From the NCBI RefSeq assembly GCF_029946005.1, contig NZ_JAQSDR010000039.1:1-64000 (forward strand): a stretch of 64,000 nt of DNA, read 5' to 3'. A model generated the notes under the pieces. It was not told the origin of the DNA and ran no database searches. It saw nothing but the letters and a program-made list of their open reading frames with translations. Below are positions 1-8,416 of the stretch, piece by piece. The DNA is from Aquabacterium sp. (lineage in GTDB: Bacteria; Pseudomonadota; Gammaproteobacteria; Burkholderiales; Burkholderiaceae_C). The translations under genes were made by a program, and so were the position numbers. Within the stretch, counting starts at the first letter, position 1; each line of letters opens with the position of its first letter.

Positions 1-260
1 TTGGGCAGGTCGGGACGCGTGCGCGGGTAGTCGGTCTGCTGGGTTTCCCAGGTGACGATGCCGCCTTTGACGTAGACCTTCCACGAGCAAGAGCCCGTGC
101 AGTTCACGCCATGGGTGGAGCGCACGATTTTGTCGTGCTGCCAGCGGTTGCGGTAGGCGTCTTCCCAGGTGCGGTCTTCGCCCGTGGTCACGCCGTGTCC
201 TTGCGCGAAGCCCTCTTTGGGCTGCGCGAAGAAGGTCAGTCGGTCCAGAAAATGACTCAT
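1..260 (-). CDS. narG: Respiratory nitrate reductase alpha subunit, N-terminal part (cut by window edge)
   Basis: The reverse strand encodes about 86 residues beginning [11 protein letters not shown], before the window ends. NarG is the molybdenum-cofactor catalytic subunit that reduces nitrate to nitrite on the cytoplasmic side of the membrane. The visible part includes [11 protein letters not shown], which holds the His and Cys residues of the FS0 iron-sulfur cluster typical of NarG. The gene starts 20 bp after narK2, so it is very probably the next gene of the narK1-narK2-narG operon, with narHJI expected beyond the left edge. Only the N-terminus can be judged, so integrity of the rest is unknown. 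Confidence 0.95.
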   Translation of the reverse strand, partial: MSHFLDRLTFFAQPKEGFAQGHGVTTGEDRTWEDAYRNRWQHDKIVRSTHGVNCTGSCSWKVYVKGGIVTWETQQTDYPRTRPDLP

Positions 261-280
261 GTGATTGCTCCGTGGCCTGA

Positions 281-1732
281 TCAGCAGGGCTGCTCGGCGT
301 GTTCGCGGGCATAGAACCACCAGGTGGTCACAATGCACAGCAGGTAAAAGGCGATGAAGGTCATCAAGGCAAGCTCGGGGCCGCCCGTGGCCTCGATCGA
401 GGTGCCGTAGCTCTTGGGGATGAAGAAGCCGCCATAGGCCGCCACCGCCGCGGTGAAGCCCAGAACCGCGGCCGCTTCGGTGTTCGCCTCTTTCATGGCG
501 CGGGCCATGGCCGCCTCATCATTGCGGGACACTTGGCGTGTCTTCTGGTTCAAAAAAATCACGGGGATCATGCGAAAGGTCGATCCGTTGCCAATGCCGG
601 TGGTGAGGAACAGCACCAGGAACATCAGGAAAAAGCCCGTGAAATTGCCCGCTTGAGGGCCCCAGGGCATCGCAAAGGCGCTGTGCGCGCCCTTGGGCAA
701 GAAGTACAGCACCCCGACCACGGCCACCGCCATCACGACGAAGTTCCACAGCGTGACCTTGGCACCGCCCAGCTTGTCCGCCAGCCATCCACCAAAGGGC
801 CGAACCAGCGCGCCGACCAGCGGCCCCACCCAGGCATAGGCCAGCGGGTTCACGTCTTTGAACTGCGACTTGATCAGCAGTGGAAAGCCCGCCGCATAGC
901 CAATGAAGGAGCCGAACGTGCCCAGGTACAGCAGGCACATCAGCCAGTTGTGCTTGTTGCGGAAGATGGCCGCTTGCGCTGCAAACGACGCCTGGGCATC
1001 GGCGATGTCGTTCATGAAGAACCATGCCACCAAGGCCGCCACGATGATCCAGGGGACCCACACGAAGGCCGCGTTCTGCGCCCAGACCTCCGCCGGGTTG
1101 CCTGCCTTGTTGACGATGTGTTGCGACTCACCGCCCAGCACACCGAACAGACCCACCGAGATGATGATGGGGCTGAGGAACTGAACCACCGACACCCCCA
1201 GGTTGCCCAGGCCGGCATTGACCCCCAGGGCCGAGCCCTTGCGCTCTTTCGGGAAGAAGAAGCTGATGTTCGCCATGCTGGAGCTGAAGTTGCCCCCGCC
1301 CAGCCCGCACAGCAGTGCCAGGATCAGCATCGTCGGGTAAGGCGTCGTGGGGTCCTGCACGGCCACGCCAATGCCCAGCGTGGGGATCAGCAGCGTCGCG
1401 GTGGAAATCGCCGTCCAGCGGCGACCGCCCACCAGCGGCACCATGAAGGAGTAGAAGATCCGCAGCGTGGCGCCCGACAGCGCAGGAGCAGCCGCCAGCC
1501 AGAACAGCTGGTTGGTCGTGTACTTGAAGCCCAGTGTCGGCAAGTTGACCGCCACCACGCTCCACATCTGCCATACGGCAAACGCCAGGAACAGCGCGGG
1601 CACGGAGATCCACAGGTTGAGCTTGGCAATGGCCTGCCCTTGCGAAGCCCAGAAGGCCTTGTCTTCCGGGGTCCAGACGGTCAAGGTGCGGCCCGTGTGG
1701 GCCTGCCTTGCCGAGGTTGGCGTTGTTGACAT
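281..1732 (-). CDS. narK2: Nitrate/nitrite transporter, NarK2 type (MFS)
   Basis: An inner-membrane major facilitator protein of 483 residues. It carries the nitrate/nitrite-porter signature [18 protein letters not shown] near residue 150 and the repeated glycine-rich [13 protein letters not shown] motif in the second half. NarK2-type proteins are usually nitrite/nitrate antiporters that export nitrite made by NarG. I chose the ATG at 1732 ([10 protein letters not shown]) because AAAGGA lies just upstream. The longer open frame to 1795 would overlap the end of narK1 and adds residues unlike the family. It sits 22 bp after narK1 and 20 bp before narG. In some denitrifiers the two transporters are fused into one protein; here they are separate genes. 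Confidence 0.92.
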   Translation of the reverse strand: MSTTPTSARQAHTGRTLTVWTPEDKAFWASQGQAIAKLNLWISVPALFLAFAVWQMWSVVAVNLPTLGFKYTTNQLFWLAAAPALSGATLRIFYSFMVPLVGGRRWTAISTATLLIPTLGIGVAVQDPTTPYPTMLILALLCGLGGGNFSSSMANISFFFPKERKGSALGVNAGLGNLGVSVVQFLSPIIISVGLFGVLGGESQHIVNKAGNPAEVWAQNAAFVWVPWIIVAALVAWFFMNDIADAQASFAAQAAIFRNKHNWLMCLLYLGTFGSFIGYAAGFPLLIKSQFKDVNPLAYAWVGPLVGALVRPFGGWLADKLGGAKVTLWNFVVMAVAVVGVLYFLPKGAHSAFAMPWGPQAGNFTGFFLMFLVLFLTTGIGNGSTFRMIPVIFLNQKTRQVSRNDEAAMARAMKEANTEAAAVLGFTAAVAAYGGFFIPKSYGTSIEATGGPELALMTFIAFYLLCIVTTWWFYAREHAEQPC

Positions 1733-1754
1733 GATGGTGTCCTTTAAAGGGATT

Positions 1755-3017
1755 TCAGGAACGAGCGTCCACAAGGGCCCGAGAGGGCTCTCCACCCAGC
1801 ACGTCGCGGGTGCGCACTTCCGTGCGGTACATCCAGATCAGCGAGACCCAAACCACGCCATAGAGAAACATGAAGGCGCTGGAGCGAACGCCGGTCAGGT
1901 CCAGCAAGGCACCAAAGATGATGGGCAGCACGAACCCACCCAGGCCACCGGCCAGCCCCACGATGCCGGAGATGGCACCGATGTTGGTGGGGTAGTCATC
2001 ACTGATGTACTTGAAGACGCTGGCCTTGCCGAAGGCGAACGCGATGCCCAGCGTGAACATCAACGCAGTGAAGGTGTAGACGTTCAAGCCCAGATGAAAG
2101 CTCTTGACGCCATCGACCGTGTTGATGGTGAAATCGGTCTGCGGGTAGCTCAACAGGAACAGGCAGATCCAGCTGGCCCACAGCACCCACCAAGTCACCT
2201 TGTGGGCCCCGTGCTTGTCGGACAGGTAGCCGCCGATGGCGCGCAACACCCCGCCCGGCAGCGAGAAGCAAGCGGCCAGCAAGGCAGCCACGCGGATGTC
2301 CAGGCCATACTCGCCCACGTAGTACTGAACCATCCACAGGCTCAGCCCCACATAGCCGCCGAAGACAATGCTGTAGTACTGGCAATACCGCAGCACGCGG
2401 GGGTCCTTCAGCGCCCTGAATTGCTCACTGAAGCTGGCCTTGGAGGGCACCAGGTGAGCCGGATCGGAATAGCTGCCAAACCAGAACACCAGGGCCGCAC
2501 CCAGCATGATCGCCGCATAGACCTGAGGCACCACCGCCCAGCCAAACGCGACCATCAGCGCGGGCGCCACGAACTTGTTGACGGCCGCCCCCGAATTGCC
2601 AGCGCCGAAGACACCCATGGCAAAGCCTTGCTGATGCTTGGGGAACCAGCGGGCCACATAAGGCGTGCCCACCGAGAACGAGCCCCCGGCCAGGCCGACG
2701 AACAGGCCCAGCGCCAGAAAGTGCCAATACTGCGTGGCGTAGGTCATCAGGTAGATGGGCACCACGCACAGCAGCATGGTGATGAACAGCACGATCCTGC
2801 CGCCATACCGGTCGGTCCAGACGCCCAGTGGCACGCGGACCAACGAGCCGGTCAAGACCGGCGTCGCCATCAGCAGGCCAAACTCGGTGGCGTTGAGACC
2901 CAGGGTCTTCTTGATCGGAATGCCGATCACGCCAAACATCATCCACACCATGAAGCACACGGTGAAGGCCAGTGTGCTGACGCCCAAAACTGACAGGGCT
3001 TTTCCTTGCGTAGACAT
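1755..3017 (-). CDS. narK1: Nitrate transporter, NarK1 type (MFS)
   Basis: A 420-residue inner-membrane MFS protein of the NNP family with about twelve hydrophobic segments. Family motifs include GLAGGSFSVGTPYVARWFPK (around residues 105-125) and GIVGLAGGLGGFVLP in the C-terminal half. NarK1-type members usually import nitrate with protons and so complement the NarK2 exchanger encoded just downstream. The start at MSTQGKAL is supported by AAGGAG eight bases upstream; the longer open frame to 3041 would lose this site. An FNR-like box lies 107 bp upstream, inside the end of narL, suggesting its own anaerobic promoter. The role split between the two transporters is inferred from family type, not shown by the sequence. 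Confidence 0.9.
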   Translation of the reverse strand: MSTQGKALSVLGVSTLAFTVCFMVWMMFGVIGIPIKKTLGLNATEFGLLMATPVLTGSLVRVPLGVWTDRYGGRIVLFITMLLCVVPIYLMTYATQYWHFLALGLFVGLAGGSFSVGTPYVARWFPKHQQGFAMGVFGAGNSGAAVNKFVAPALMVAFGWAVVPQVYAAIMLGAALVFWFGSYSDPAHLVPSKASFSEQFRALKDPRVLRYCQYYSIVFGGYVGLSLWMVQYYVGEYGLDIRVAALLAACFSLPGGVLRAIGGYLSDKHGAHKVTWWVLWASWICLFLLSYPQTDFTINTVDGVKSFHLGLNVYTFTALMFTLGIAFAFGKASVFKYISDDYPTNIGAISGIVGLAGGLGGFVLPIIFGALLDLTGVRSSAFMFLYGVVWVSLIWMYRTEVRTRDVLGGEPSRALVDARS

Positions 3018-3118
3018 GGGAGAACTCCTTTCCAATGCCACGCAGTGTCAAGAGTTCATCCTCTGCTGAACATCCTCCCGTCGGTCAAAGCCTATCGTTC
3101 AAAAGGAGTAGTCGTCGC

Positions 3119-3847
3119 TCAAGCTTGATCTGGATCAGTGACAGCGAAGATCGCCGCCTGCACCCGAGAGGTCAAATTGAGTTTGCGAAAGATGTGCTGC
3201 ACGTGAATCTTGACCGTGGTCTCGGCAATGTGCAGCGTGCGGGCGATGCCCTTGTTGCTCGCCCCCCTTGCGATTTCGCGCAGGATGTCACGCTCGCGCG
3301 GCGACAGGCGAGCCAGGCCGATGGCCGTGTCGGATGACGGCCGGGCCTCAGCAACGGTTTCCTCAGTGTCGTCCTGCTCAGTGGCGACAGTGCTCTCTGC
3401 CGAATTCACCAGCGCCTGGCGATAAGCAGCGACCAGTTTGCCGGTCATCTCGGGTGACACCACCGATGCTCCGTCCCGCACCTGCAAGATGGCCGAGGCC
3501 AGATCGTCGCCTTCTATGGTTTTGAGCAGGTAGCCCGCTGCACCGCGGGTCAAGGCCTGCGCCAGGTCATCGGCGTCCTCGCTGACCGTCAACATGATGA
3601 TGCGGGCCTGGGGCGCCACCGCACACAATTGCGGCAGCGCGTCGACGCCATGCACGCCGGGCAGGTGGTTGTCCAGCAAGATGACGTCCGGTGCATGCGC
3701 CTGTGCGAGCTTGAGCGCCTCTCCAGCGTCACGGGCCTCCGCCACGACCAGCAGGCGCGTGTCGCGCGACAACAAGGCGATCAGCCCGCGACGGAACAGA
3801 TTGTGGTCATCGACCACGAGCAGGCGTACTGCCGCAGTGTCTTTCAT
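3119..3847 (-). CDS. narL: Nitrate/nitrite response regulator, NarL family
   Basis: A 242-residue response regulator. The N-terminal receiver domain has the acidic pair at residues 13-14, the phosphoacceptor Asp59 (LLDNHLPG) and a conserved Lys near 109. A linker of about 40 residues leads to a LuxR-type helix-turn-helix (LSPRERDILREIARG through KIHVQHIFRKL). It is expected to be phosphorylated by the NarX kinase encoded immediately upstream; the start overlaps the narX stop by an ATGA junction, so the pair is translationally coupled. Known NarL proteins activate nar genes when nitrate is present. The last codons contain an FNR-like site probably serving narK1. Confidence 0.93.
   Translation of the reverse strand: MKDTAAVRLLVVDDHNLFRRGLIALLSRDTRLLVVAEARDAGEALKLAQAHAPDVILLDNHLPGVHGVDALPQLCAVAPQARIIMLTVSEDADDLAQALTRGAAGYLLKTIEGDDLASAILQVRDGASVVSPEMTGKLVAAYRQALVNSAESTVATEQDDTEETVAEARPSSDTAIGLARLSPRERDILREIARGASNKGIARTLHIAETTVKIHVQHIFRKLNLTSRVQAAIFAVTDPDQA
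3125..3138 (-). promoter_or_regulatory. FNR/Anr-like box ahead of narK1
   Basis: On the minus strand the bases read CTGAT-CCAG-ATCAA, nine of ten matches to the FNR consensus TTGAT-N4-ATCAA. The site lies in the last codons of narL, centred about 114 bp before the narK1 start codon. A class II arrangement would place the transcript start near 3090 and leave a leader of about 70 bases. No convincing -10 hexamer is visible, so this is a candidate only. Confidence 0.5.
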
Positions 3848-5847
3848 GTGGCCTCGATCTGGGTGGGTTCGGCAGTCAGATTCGGCAGGCGCAACTCAAC
3901 GAGCGTGCCCTCCTCATTGGATTCGAAACGCAGCGTGGCGCCCACGCGCTTGGCGCGTTCGTTCATGATGCGCAGCCCCACATGGGTGTCATTGGGGGGA
4001 CCGGACTGGGTGTCGAAGCCACGACCGTCGTCGCGCACGGTCACACACCACACGGGCTGCGTTTGCACCTCGACCCACGCCTGGCTGGCCCGCGAATGCT
4101 TGCGCACGTTCGACAGGGCCTCTTGCACGATGTGCAGCACCTGGATCTGCACATCCGCAGGCAAGGGCAGGCCCTGTGCGTCCATGGTCAGGTGGCTGAG
4201 CAGTCCCGATTGATGCTCGAACTTTGTCAGCGTCTCACGCAAGGCAGGTTCCATGTTTTCCTCATTCGTGCGAACGCGAAAATGCAGCAGCAATTCACGC
4301 ACATCGCTGTAGCTTTCAAGCACCCCGGCGTCCAGCTCACTCATGCTGGTCTGGACTGCCGACTCGTCGCCCCGCGACATGGCATCGCGCAACAATTGCA
4401 TCTGGATCTTCAAGAACGCCAAGGACTGGGCAATGGAGTCATGCAGCTCCTGGGCCAACAATTGACGCTCACCAGCCACGGCCGACTCGCGGCTCATGGC
4501 CGAGGCACGCAAGCTTTCCATGGCCCCGGCCAGATGGTTGGCCAGCACCTCGAACAAGCCACGCTCCTCTTCTGAAAAATGAGGTTCGCCCCGGAAGAAC
4601 AACTCGATCTCGCCCAGCACCCTGGCGTGCATGCCCAGTGGCACAGTCACCAAGGTGGTGTAGCCCGCCCGATCGCAATGGTCCCTGACGGCTTGACCCT
4701 CGGCATGTAACGCCTGATTGCGCAGAGACACTTGGATGGGAATGACCTTGATCTTTGGAGTCATCCCCGCCTCGACCTTGGCACCGCACAGGCAACTGCC
4801 CGTCAACACGCACCGCTCTTCGCGGGCCATGACTTCGGGCAAGCAATCACTGGCCAGCAGCACATAGCGGGCATTGGCTTCGTCCGACCATCGAATCGCG
4901 ACCGCGTCGGCACCAGCGATGCGCCGAATCTGCCGGGCAAAGCCTTGTGCGAGCACCTCCAGGGTTTCGGCCCCGGCCACGAAGGCCGCCACCTCGTACA
5001 GGGCGCTGAGCCTTGCCTGCTTGACCTCCAGGCCGGCCGTTTTCTCGCGCACCTTGGACTCCAACTGGCCGTAAAGCGCCTCCAGGTTTTGAGCCATGCT
5101 GTTGAAGCCAGCGGCCAGCACGCCGAGTTCGTCACGGGTGTTCACCTGAACACGTGCTGAAAAGTCTCCCTGCTCAACGCGGCGCAAGGCCCGCTGCAAG
5201 CGGGCCACCGGCTCCAGAATCACGACGTGGCCAGCGTACAGCATGGTCAGCGCGCTCATCACCGCCAGGGCCATCATGGCTTGCTGAAAGGTGCGCAGCA
5301 GCGTCGTCCATTGGGAGAGATGGCGCTCGATGGCGGTCACAAACGCGTCGATCTTCCCGACGAAATCGTCCACTTGGACACGCAACGCGACGGAGGCCGC
5401 CGCACCGTGGCCGATGTCCAGGGCCTGCTGGCGCAACACGCCCCACTCAGCGCTCACGCCCTGAAACCGCCCTCGGGTGTCGGCATCCCAGGGCACGGCG
5501 AGCGGGCGGCCCGGATCTCCGGTGCGCAGCAGTTCAATGCTGGCGTCAAAATCGCGCAGGCGACGTTCGATGTCTGGCAGCGCGGGGGCGCCATCCCCGG
5601 GCGCCAACTGGAGAATCAAGGCCAACTGGTAGCTTCGCATGCGCATGCGTCCGGCCTCGTTCACGGCAGCGGCACCGCCTTCCAACTGCCAGGTCACCCA
5701 CAAGGTCAAACCGATGGACGCGAGCGCCAATACCAGGAAGGCCCCGCCAATGGCCAGCAACTTGGACGCCAAGCCAATGCTGACGCCGCCCCCCCCGGGA
5801 CCGGCATTGGCATCCAGTTCTTGACGGTCAACTGTCGGCACGGCCAT
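3844..5847 (-). CDS. narX: Nitrate/nitrite sensor histidine kinase, NarX type
   Basis: A membrane sensor kinase of about 667 residues. A transmembrane segment (about 26-53) is followed by the periplasmic P-box NEAGRMRMRSYQLA (about 63-77), the nitrate-binding signature of NarX/NarQ. Then come a second membrane segment (about 190-212), HAMP, a GAF-like module with five cysteines, a HisKA_3 box (QELHDSIAQSL, His near 469) and an ATPase domain with NVRKHS and DDGRGFD. I prefer the ATG at 5847 over 5913. The FNR box at 5925-5938 implies transcription beginning near 5890, downstream of the longer start, which also lacks a Shine-Dalgarno sequence. It overlaps narL by ATGA. Confidence 0.9.
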   Translation of the reverse strand: MAVPTVDRQELDANAGPGGGGVSIGLASKLLAIGGAFLVLALASIGLTLWVTWQLEGGAAAVNEAGRMRMRSYQLALILQLAPGDGAPALPDIERRLRDFDASIELLRTGDPGRPLAVPWDADTRGRFQGVSAEWGVLRQQALDIGHGAAASVALRVQVDDFVGKIDAFVTAIERHLSQWTTLLRTFQQAMMALAVMSALTMLYAGHVVILEPVARLQRALRRVEQGDFSARVQVNTRDELGVLAAGFNSMAQNLEALYGQLESKVREKTAGLEVKQARLSALYEVAAFVAGAETLEVLAQGFARQIRRIAGADAVAIRWSDEANARYVLLASDCLPEVMAREERCVLTGSCLCGAKVEAGMTPKIKVIPIQVSLRNQALHAEGQAVRDHCDRAGYTTLVTVPLGMHARVLGEIELFFRGEPHFSEEERGLFEVLANHLAGAMESLRASAMSRESAVAGERQLLAQELHDSIAQSLAFLKIQMQLLRDAMSRGDESAVQTSMSELDAGVLESYSDVRELLLHFRVRTNEENMEPALRETLTKFEHQSGLLSHLTMDAQGLPLPADVQIQVLHIVQEALSNVRKHSRASQAWVEVQTQPVWCVTVRDDGRGFDTQSGPPNDTHVGLRIMNERAKRVGATLRFESNEEGTLVELRLPNLTAEPTQIEAT

Positions 5848-5924
5848 CCTTGCTGTCTCAGGTGCGCACCCGGATGGGTGCCGTGCATTGTGATGCCGAG
5901 ACCCCCTCTGCATGAGGCAGTTTC

Positions 5925-5938
5925 TTGATCCGCGTCAA
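5925..5938 (-). promoter_or_regulatory. FNR/Anr box of the narXL promoter
   Basis: The plus strand reads TTGAT-CCGC-GTCAA, nine of ten positions of the FNR consensus and the exact half-site pair often seen for Anr-type regulators. It is in the 155-bp gap between moaA and narX, 78 bp upstream of the preferred narX start. This supports oxygen control of the sensor-regulator operon. Confidence 0.65.
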
Positions 5939-6002
5939 AACGCGGTCTTTCAAAACGTAGACCAAGGGAATATGCCCGCGTTCAGAACTCCGGTGCCTTT
6001 TT

Positions 6003-6983
6003 CTAGCCCCCGGTCTGCGACATGAAGCGAACAATCTGCTCCGGGCGTTCATTGAACTCATGCCGTTCAGGCTTGGCCGCGATGCCCTCATGGATCGCGG
6101 CCACCAACTCCTGGTCGCTGGCACCGGCGCGCATCATGCGGCCCAGCGGCATCTGATCGTTCTGGCCCAGGCACAGGTACAGGGTGCCATCCACCCCCAG
6201 CCTGACCCGGTTGCAACTGGCGCAAAAGTGCTGCGACATGGGCGTGATCACCCCCAGACTCATGCCGCCGTCCGGCGAGCACCAATAGCGCGCCGGCCCA
6301 GCGCCCTGCCCCAAAACCTGAGGCACCAATTGAAACTGACTCGCCAGCGTTTCACCCAGTCGGCTCAGGTCCGCACCCTGCGATGCTCGGCCAGTGTCAC
6401 CCACCGGCATGGGCTCAATCAAGCGCAAGATGAAGCCCTGCTCAATGGCGAAGGCCACCATCCGGTTCACCTCGTCGAGGTTCACATCGGCCTGCACCAC
6501 CATGTTGAGCTTGATGGGGCGAAAGCCCACCGCGCGGGCCTCGCGCAGCCCTGCCAGTACATCTTCCAGGCAGTCCCGGCCGGTGATGCGCGCAAAGCAA
6601 TCCGCATCCAGCGAGTCCAGGCTGATGTTGAGGCGGCTCACACCAGCTTCACGCAGGCCCGCCGCGTGCCGCGCCAACTGTGTGCCATTGCTCGACACAG
6701 ACAGGTCCTGCAAGCCCGGCAAGCTGGCCAGCTGCCGTGCCAGGTCCGTCACACCGCGGCGCAGCAAAGGCTCGCCGCCCGTCAGCCTGACCTTGCTCAC
6801 GCCCAAGGTCACGAACAAGCCCACCAGCCGGGCCATCTCTTCATGGCGCAGCCAATGCGCGGGCTCTTCGAAGCCCTTGAAGCCTTTGGGCAGGCAATAC
6901 GTGCAGCGCAAATCGCAGCGGTCTGTGACAGACACGCGCAAGTAGTCAATGCTGCGCCGGTAGGAGTCGATCAAGCGGGTCAT
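6003..6983 (-). CDS. moaA: GTP 3',8-cyclase, molybdenum cofactor biosynthesis
   Basis: A 326-residue radical SAM enzyme that converts GTP to 3',8-cyclo-GTP, the first step of molybdopterin synthesis, with MoaC. The N-terminal cluster motif CDLRCTYC begins near residue 23, GGEPLLR follows near 70, and the C-terminal second cluster CASCNRVRLG...LYLCLG is present. It ends in Gly-Gly, the tail that reaches the active site. The length is typical for the family. Its place beside narXL and narG fits, because nitrate reductase requires the cofactor. The gene is followed by the narX promoter region and preceded by a 77-bp gap. Confidence 0.95.
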   Translation of the reverse strand: MTRLIDSYRRSIDYLRVSVTDRCDLRCTYCLPKGFKGFEEPAHWLRHEEMARLVGLFVTLGVSKVRLTGGEPLLRRGVTDLARQLASLPGLQDLSVSSNGTQLARHAAGLREAGVSRLNISLDSLDADCFARITGRDCLEDVLAGLREARAVGFRPIKLNMVVQADVNLDEVNRMVAFAIEQGFILRLIEPMPVGDTGRASQGADLSRLGETLASQFQLVPQVLGQGAGPARYWCSPDGGMSLGVITPMSQHFCASCNRVRLGVDGTLYLCLGQNDQMPLGRMMRAGASDQELVAAIHEGIAAKPERHEFNERPEQIVRFMSQTGG

Positions 6984-7060
6984 GGTGACGGCCTTTGGGC
7001 ATGTTCCCGAAACTGTAGAGGCCCGTCGCCCGCTTGCCTATCGACCGGAAGGACTAGTCC

Positions 7061-8290
7061 CTATGCTGGTTGAGGCCAGGGCGTCAACAGGTGGGCCATC
7101 AAATCACGCACGCTGCGGATCTGATCGCCGAATGGCAAGGGCCCGACGCCCCGAAAGAACAGGCCTTTTTTCACATCGCCGTTGAGCGCCGAGGCCAATT
7201 GCTTGTCGATGCAAAACTGGCCCCAGCCTTGCAGGCCGTCTCGCAATCCGCACTGGGCCAGGCAATCAAAGGCCATGGTGCACCGAGGCTTGACATGGGC
7301 CACGCTTTGCAACCTGGGTTCGGCTTTGAGGTAGTTTCGCAACCAAGGCGTGGCCACGGCACGAGCGGGCAGGCCCGCCACGCTGGTGAATTCCACCATG
7401 TCTTCGTCGCGCGCCTCGGCCAGCACCCGCTTGAACTCGGCGTGCGCATCGCCCTCCAGCGTCACCGCGAAAGGCGTGCCGAGTTGAACCGCAGCAGCGC
7501 CCAGCGCCTGAACTCTGGCGATGTCCTCAAACTGGCGAATGCCCCCGGCCGCGATCAAGGGAATCTCCTTCTCAAGCCCAGCCGAGCGCAAGAACGCCAA
7601 CGAGGCCGGGATGGCGTTCTCGAAATCAAACCGAGGATCATTCAGATCGGCGATCTTGGCCGCTCCAAGGTGACCACCGGCCAGGCGGGGATGTTCGATC
7701 ACGATGGCATCGGGCAGACGCTTCTTGCGCTCCCATTTGCGCACCAGCAGCTGCACGCCTCGCGCGTCAGACAAGATGGGCACCAGCAAGGCATCGGGGT
7801 GGTCCTTGGCCAGATCGGGCAGGTCCAGCGGCAAGCCTGCGCCCACCACGACCGCATCAATGCCGCTTTGCAGTGCCCGCGTGACCGACGGTCCATATTC
7901 GCTCACGGCGCGCATCACGTTGATGGCCAGCAAACCGCGCCCGCCAGACAACTCGCGCGCGGCGCGGATCTCGCGCTCCAGCGCTTCCAGGTTGGCCTCG
8001 TTGATGGCCTCTTTTGCAGCCTGCGTGGCCGGGGCACCAGCGGGCAGGTCACGCGTTCTGTCCATCAGGTCCGGATGATGGCGACGCAGGTCCACCGACG
8101 AGATGGTGCCCACCGCATTGAGCGCGGCCACGCTGCCTGCCAGGCGATGCGCCGAGATGCCCACGCCCATGCCGCCTTGCACGATGGGCAGCATGGCCCT
8201 TCCACGCAAGGTCAAGGGCGCAAGCCCGCTCGTGCGCAGCAAAGCCATCAGAGATGCCATGACGCCACTTGGATCATTGAGATTGTTCAT
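7061..8290 (-). CDS. Nitronate monooxygenase-like flavoprotein (NPD family)
   Basis: A cytoplasmic FMN enzyme of 409 residues in the 2-nitropropane dioxygenase/NAD(P)H-dependent flavin oxidoreductase family. Visible motifs are PIVQGGMGVGIS at the N-terminal strand, VVVGAGLPLDLPD mid-protein, and the phosphate-binding LIAAGGIRQFEDIARVQALGAAAVQLGTPF. Such enzymes oxidise nitronates or act as quinone reductases; the substrate here cannot be told. The C-terminal cysteine-bearing extension is longer than in classical nitronate monooxygenases and resembles a widespread proteobacterial subgroup. I use the ATG at 8290 (MNNLND); MASLMALL at 8260 is an alternative. It is divergent from nrdD. Confidence 0.8.
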   Translation of the reverse strand: MNNLNDPSGVMASLMALLRTSGLAPLTLRGRAMLPIVQGGMGVGISAHRLAGSVAALNAVGTISSVDLRRHHPDLMDRTRDLPAGAPATQAAKEAINEANLEALEREIRAARELSGGRGLLAINVMRAVSEYGPSVTRALQSGIDAVVVGAGLPLDLPDLAKDHPDALLVPILSDARGVQLLVRKWERKKRLPDAIVIEHPRLAGGHLGAAKIADLNDPRFDFENAIPASLAFLRSAGLEKEIPLIAAGGIRQFEDIARVQALGAAAVQLGTPFAVTLEGDAHAEFKRVLAEARDEDMVEFTSVAGLPARAVATPWLRNYLKAEPRLQSVAHVKPRCTMAFDCLAQCGLRDGLQGWGQFCIDKQLASALNGDVKKGLFFRGVGPLPFGDQIRSVRDLMAHLLTPWPQPA

Positions 8291-8324
8291 GCCCACAAGA
8301 TATCGGCGCGCCAATGGCGATGGC

Positions 8325-8338
8325 TTGACGAAGATCAA
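8325..8338 (+). promoter_or_regulatory. FNR/Anr box of the nrdD promoter
   Basis: TTGAC-GAAG-ATCAA matches the FNR consensus at nine of ten positions. It is centred about 86 bp upstream of the nrdD start. A class II promoter would start transcription around 8373, within the first NrdR box, so the activator and repressor sites are arranged consistently. Because the gap is shared, it might also affect the divergent flavoprotein gene. Confidence 0.7.
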
Positions 8339-8361
8339 GCATGGGTCTAACCTGCCAACAA

Positions 8362-8408
8362 ACACTACATATAGTGTTTATGCGCGTCTTAAACACTACA
8401 TCTAGTAG
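8362..8408 (+). promoter_or_regulatory. Tandem NrdR boxes before nrdD
   Basis: Two 16-bp palindromic sites are visible. Box 1 at 8362-8377 is ACACTACATATAGTGT, an essentially perfect NrdR box. Box 2 at 8393-8408 is ACACTACATCTAGTAG, which is weaker in its right half. Their starts are 31 bp apart, about three helix turns, the known spacing for NrdR pairs. Box 2 runs into the AGGAG ribosome-binding site at 8407-8411. NrdR represses ribonucleotide reductase genes when dATP is abundant, so this is strong evidence for nucleotide-pool control. Confidence 0.9.
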
Positions 8409-8416
8409 GAGACCCC

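Noticed and set aside
299-1729. A 476-residue plus-strand frame over narK2
   Set aside because: It is rich in Arg, Gly, His and Gln, as expected from the opposite strand of a membrane protein gene. The real gene is narK2.
7049-7062. Palindrome-like AAGGACT/AGTCCCT between moaA and the flavoprotein gene
   Set aside because: It sits at the stop codon of the flavoprotein gene, has one mismatch and matches no known operator.
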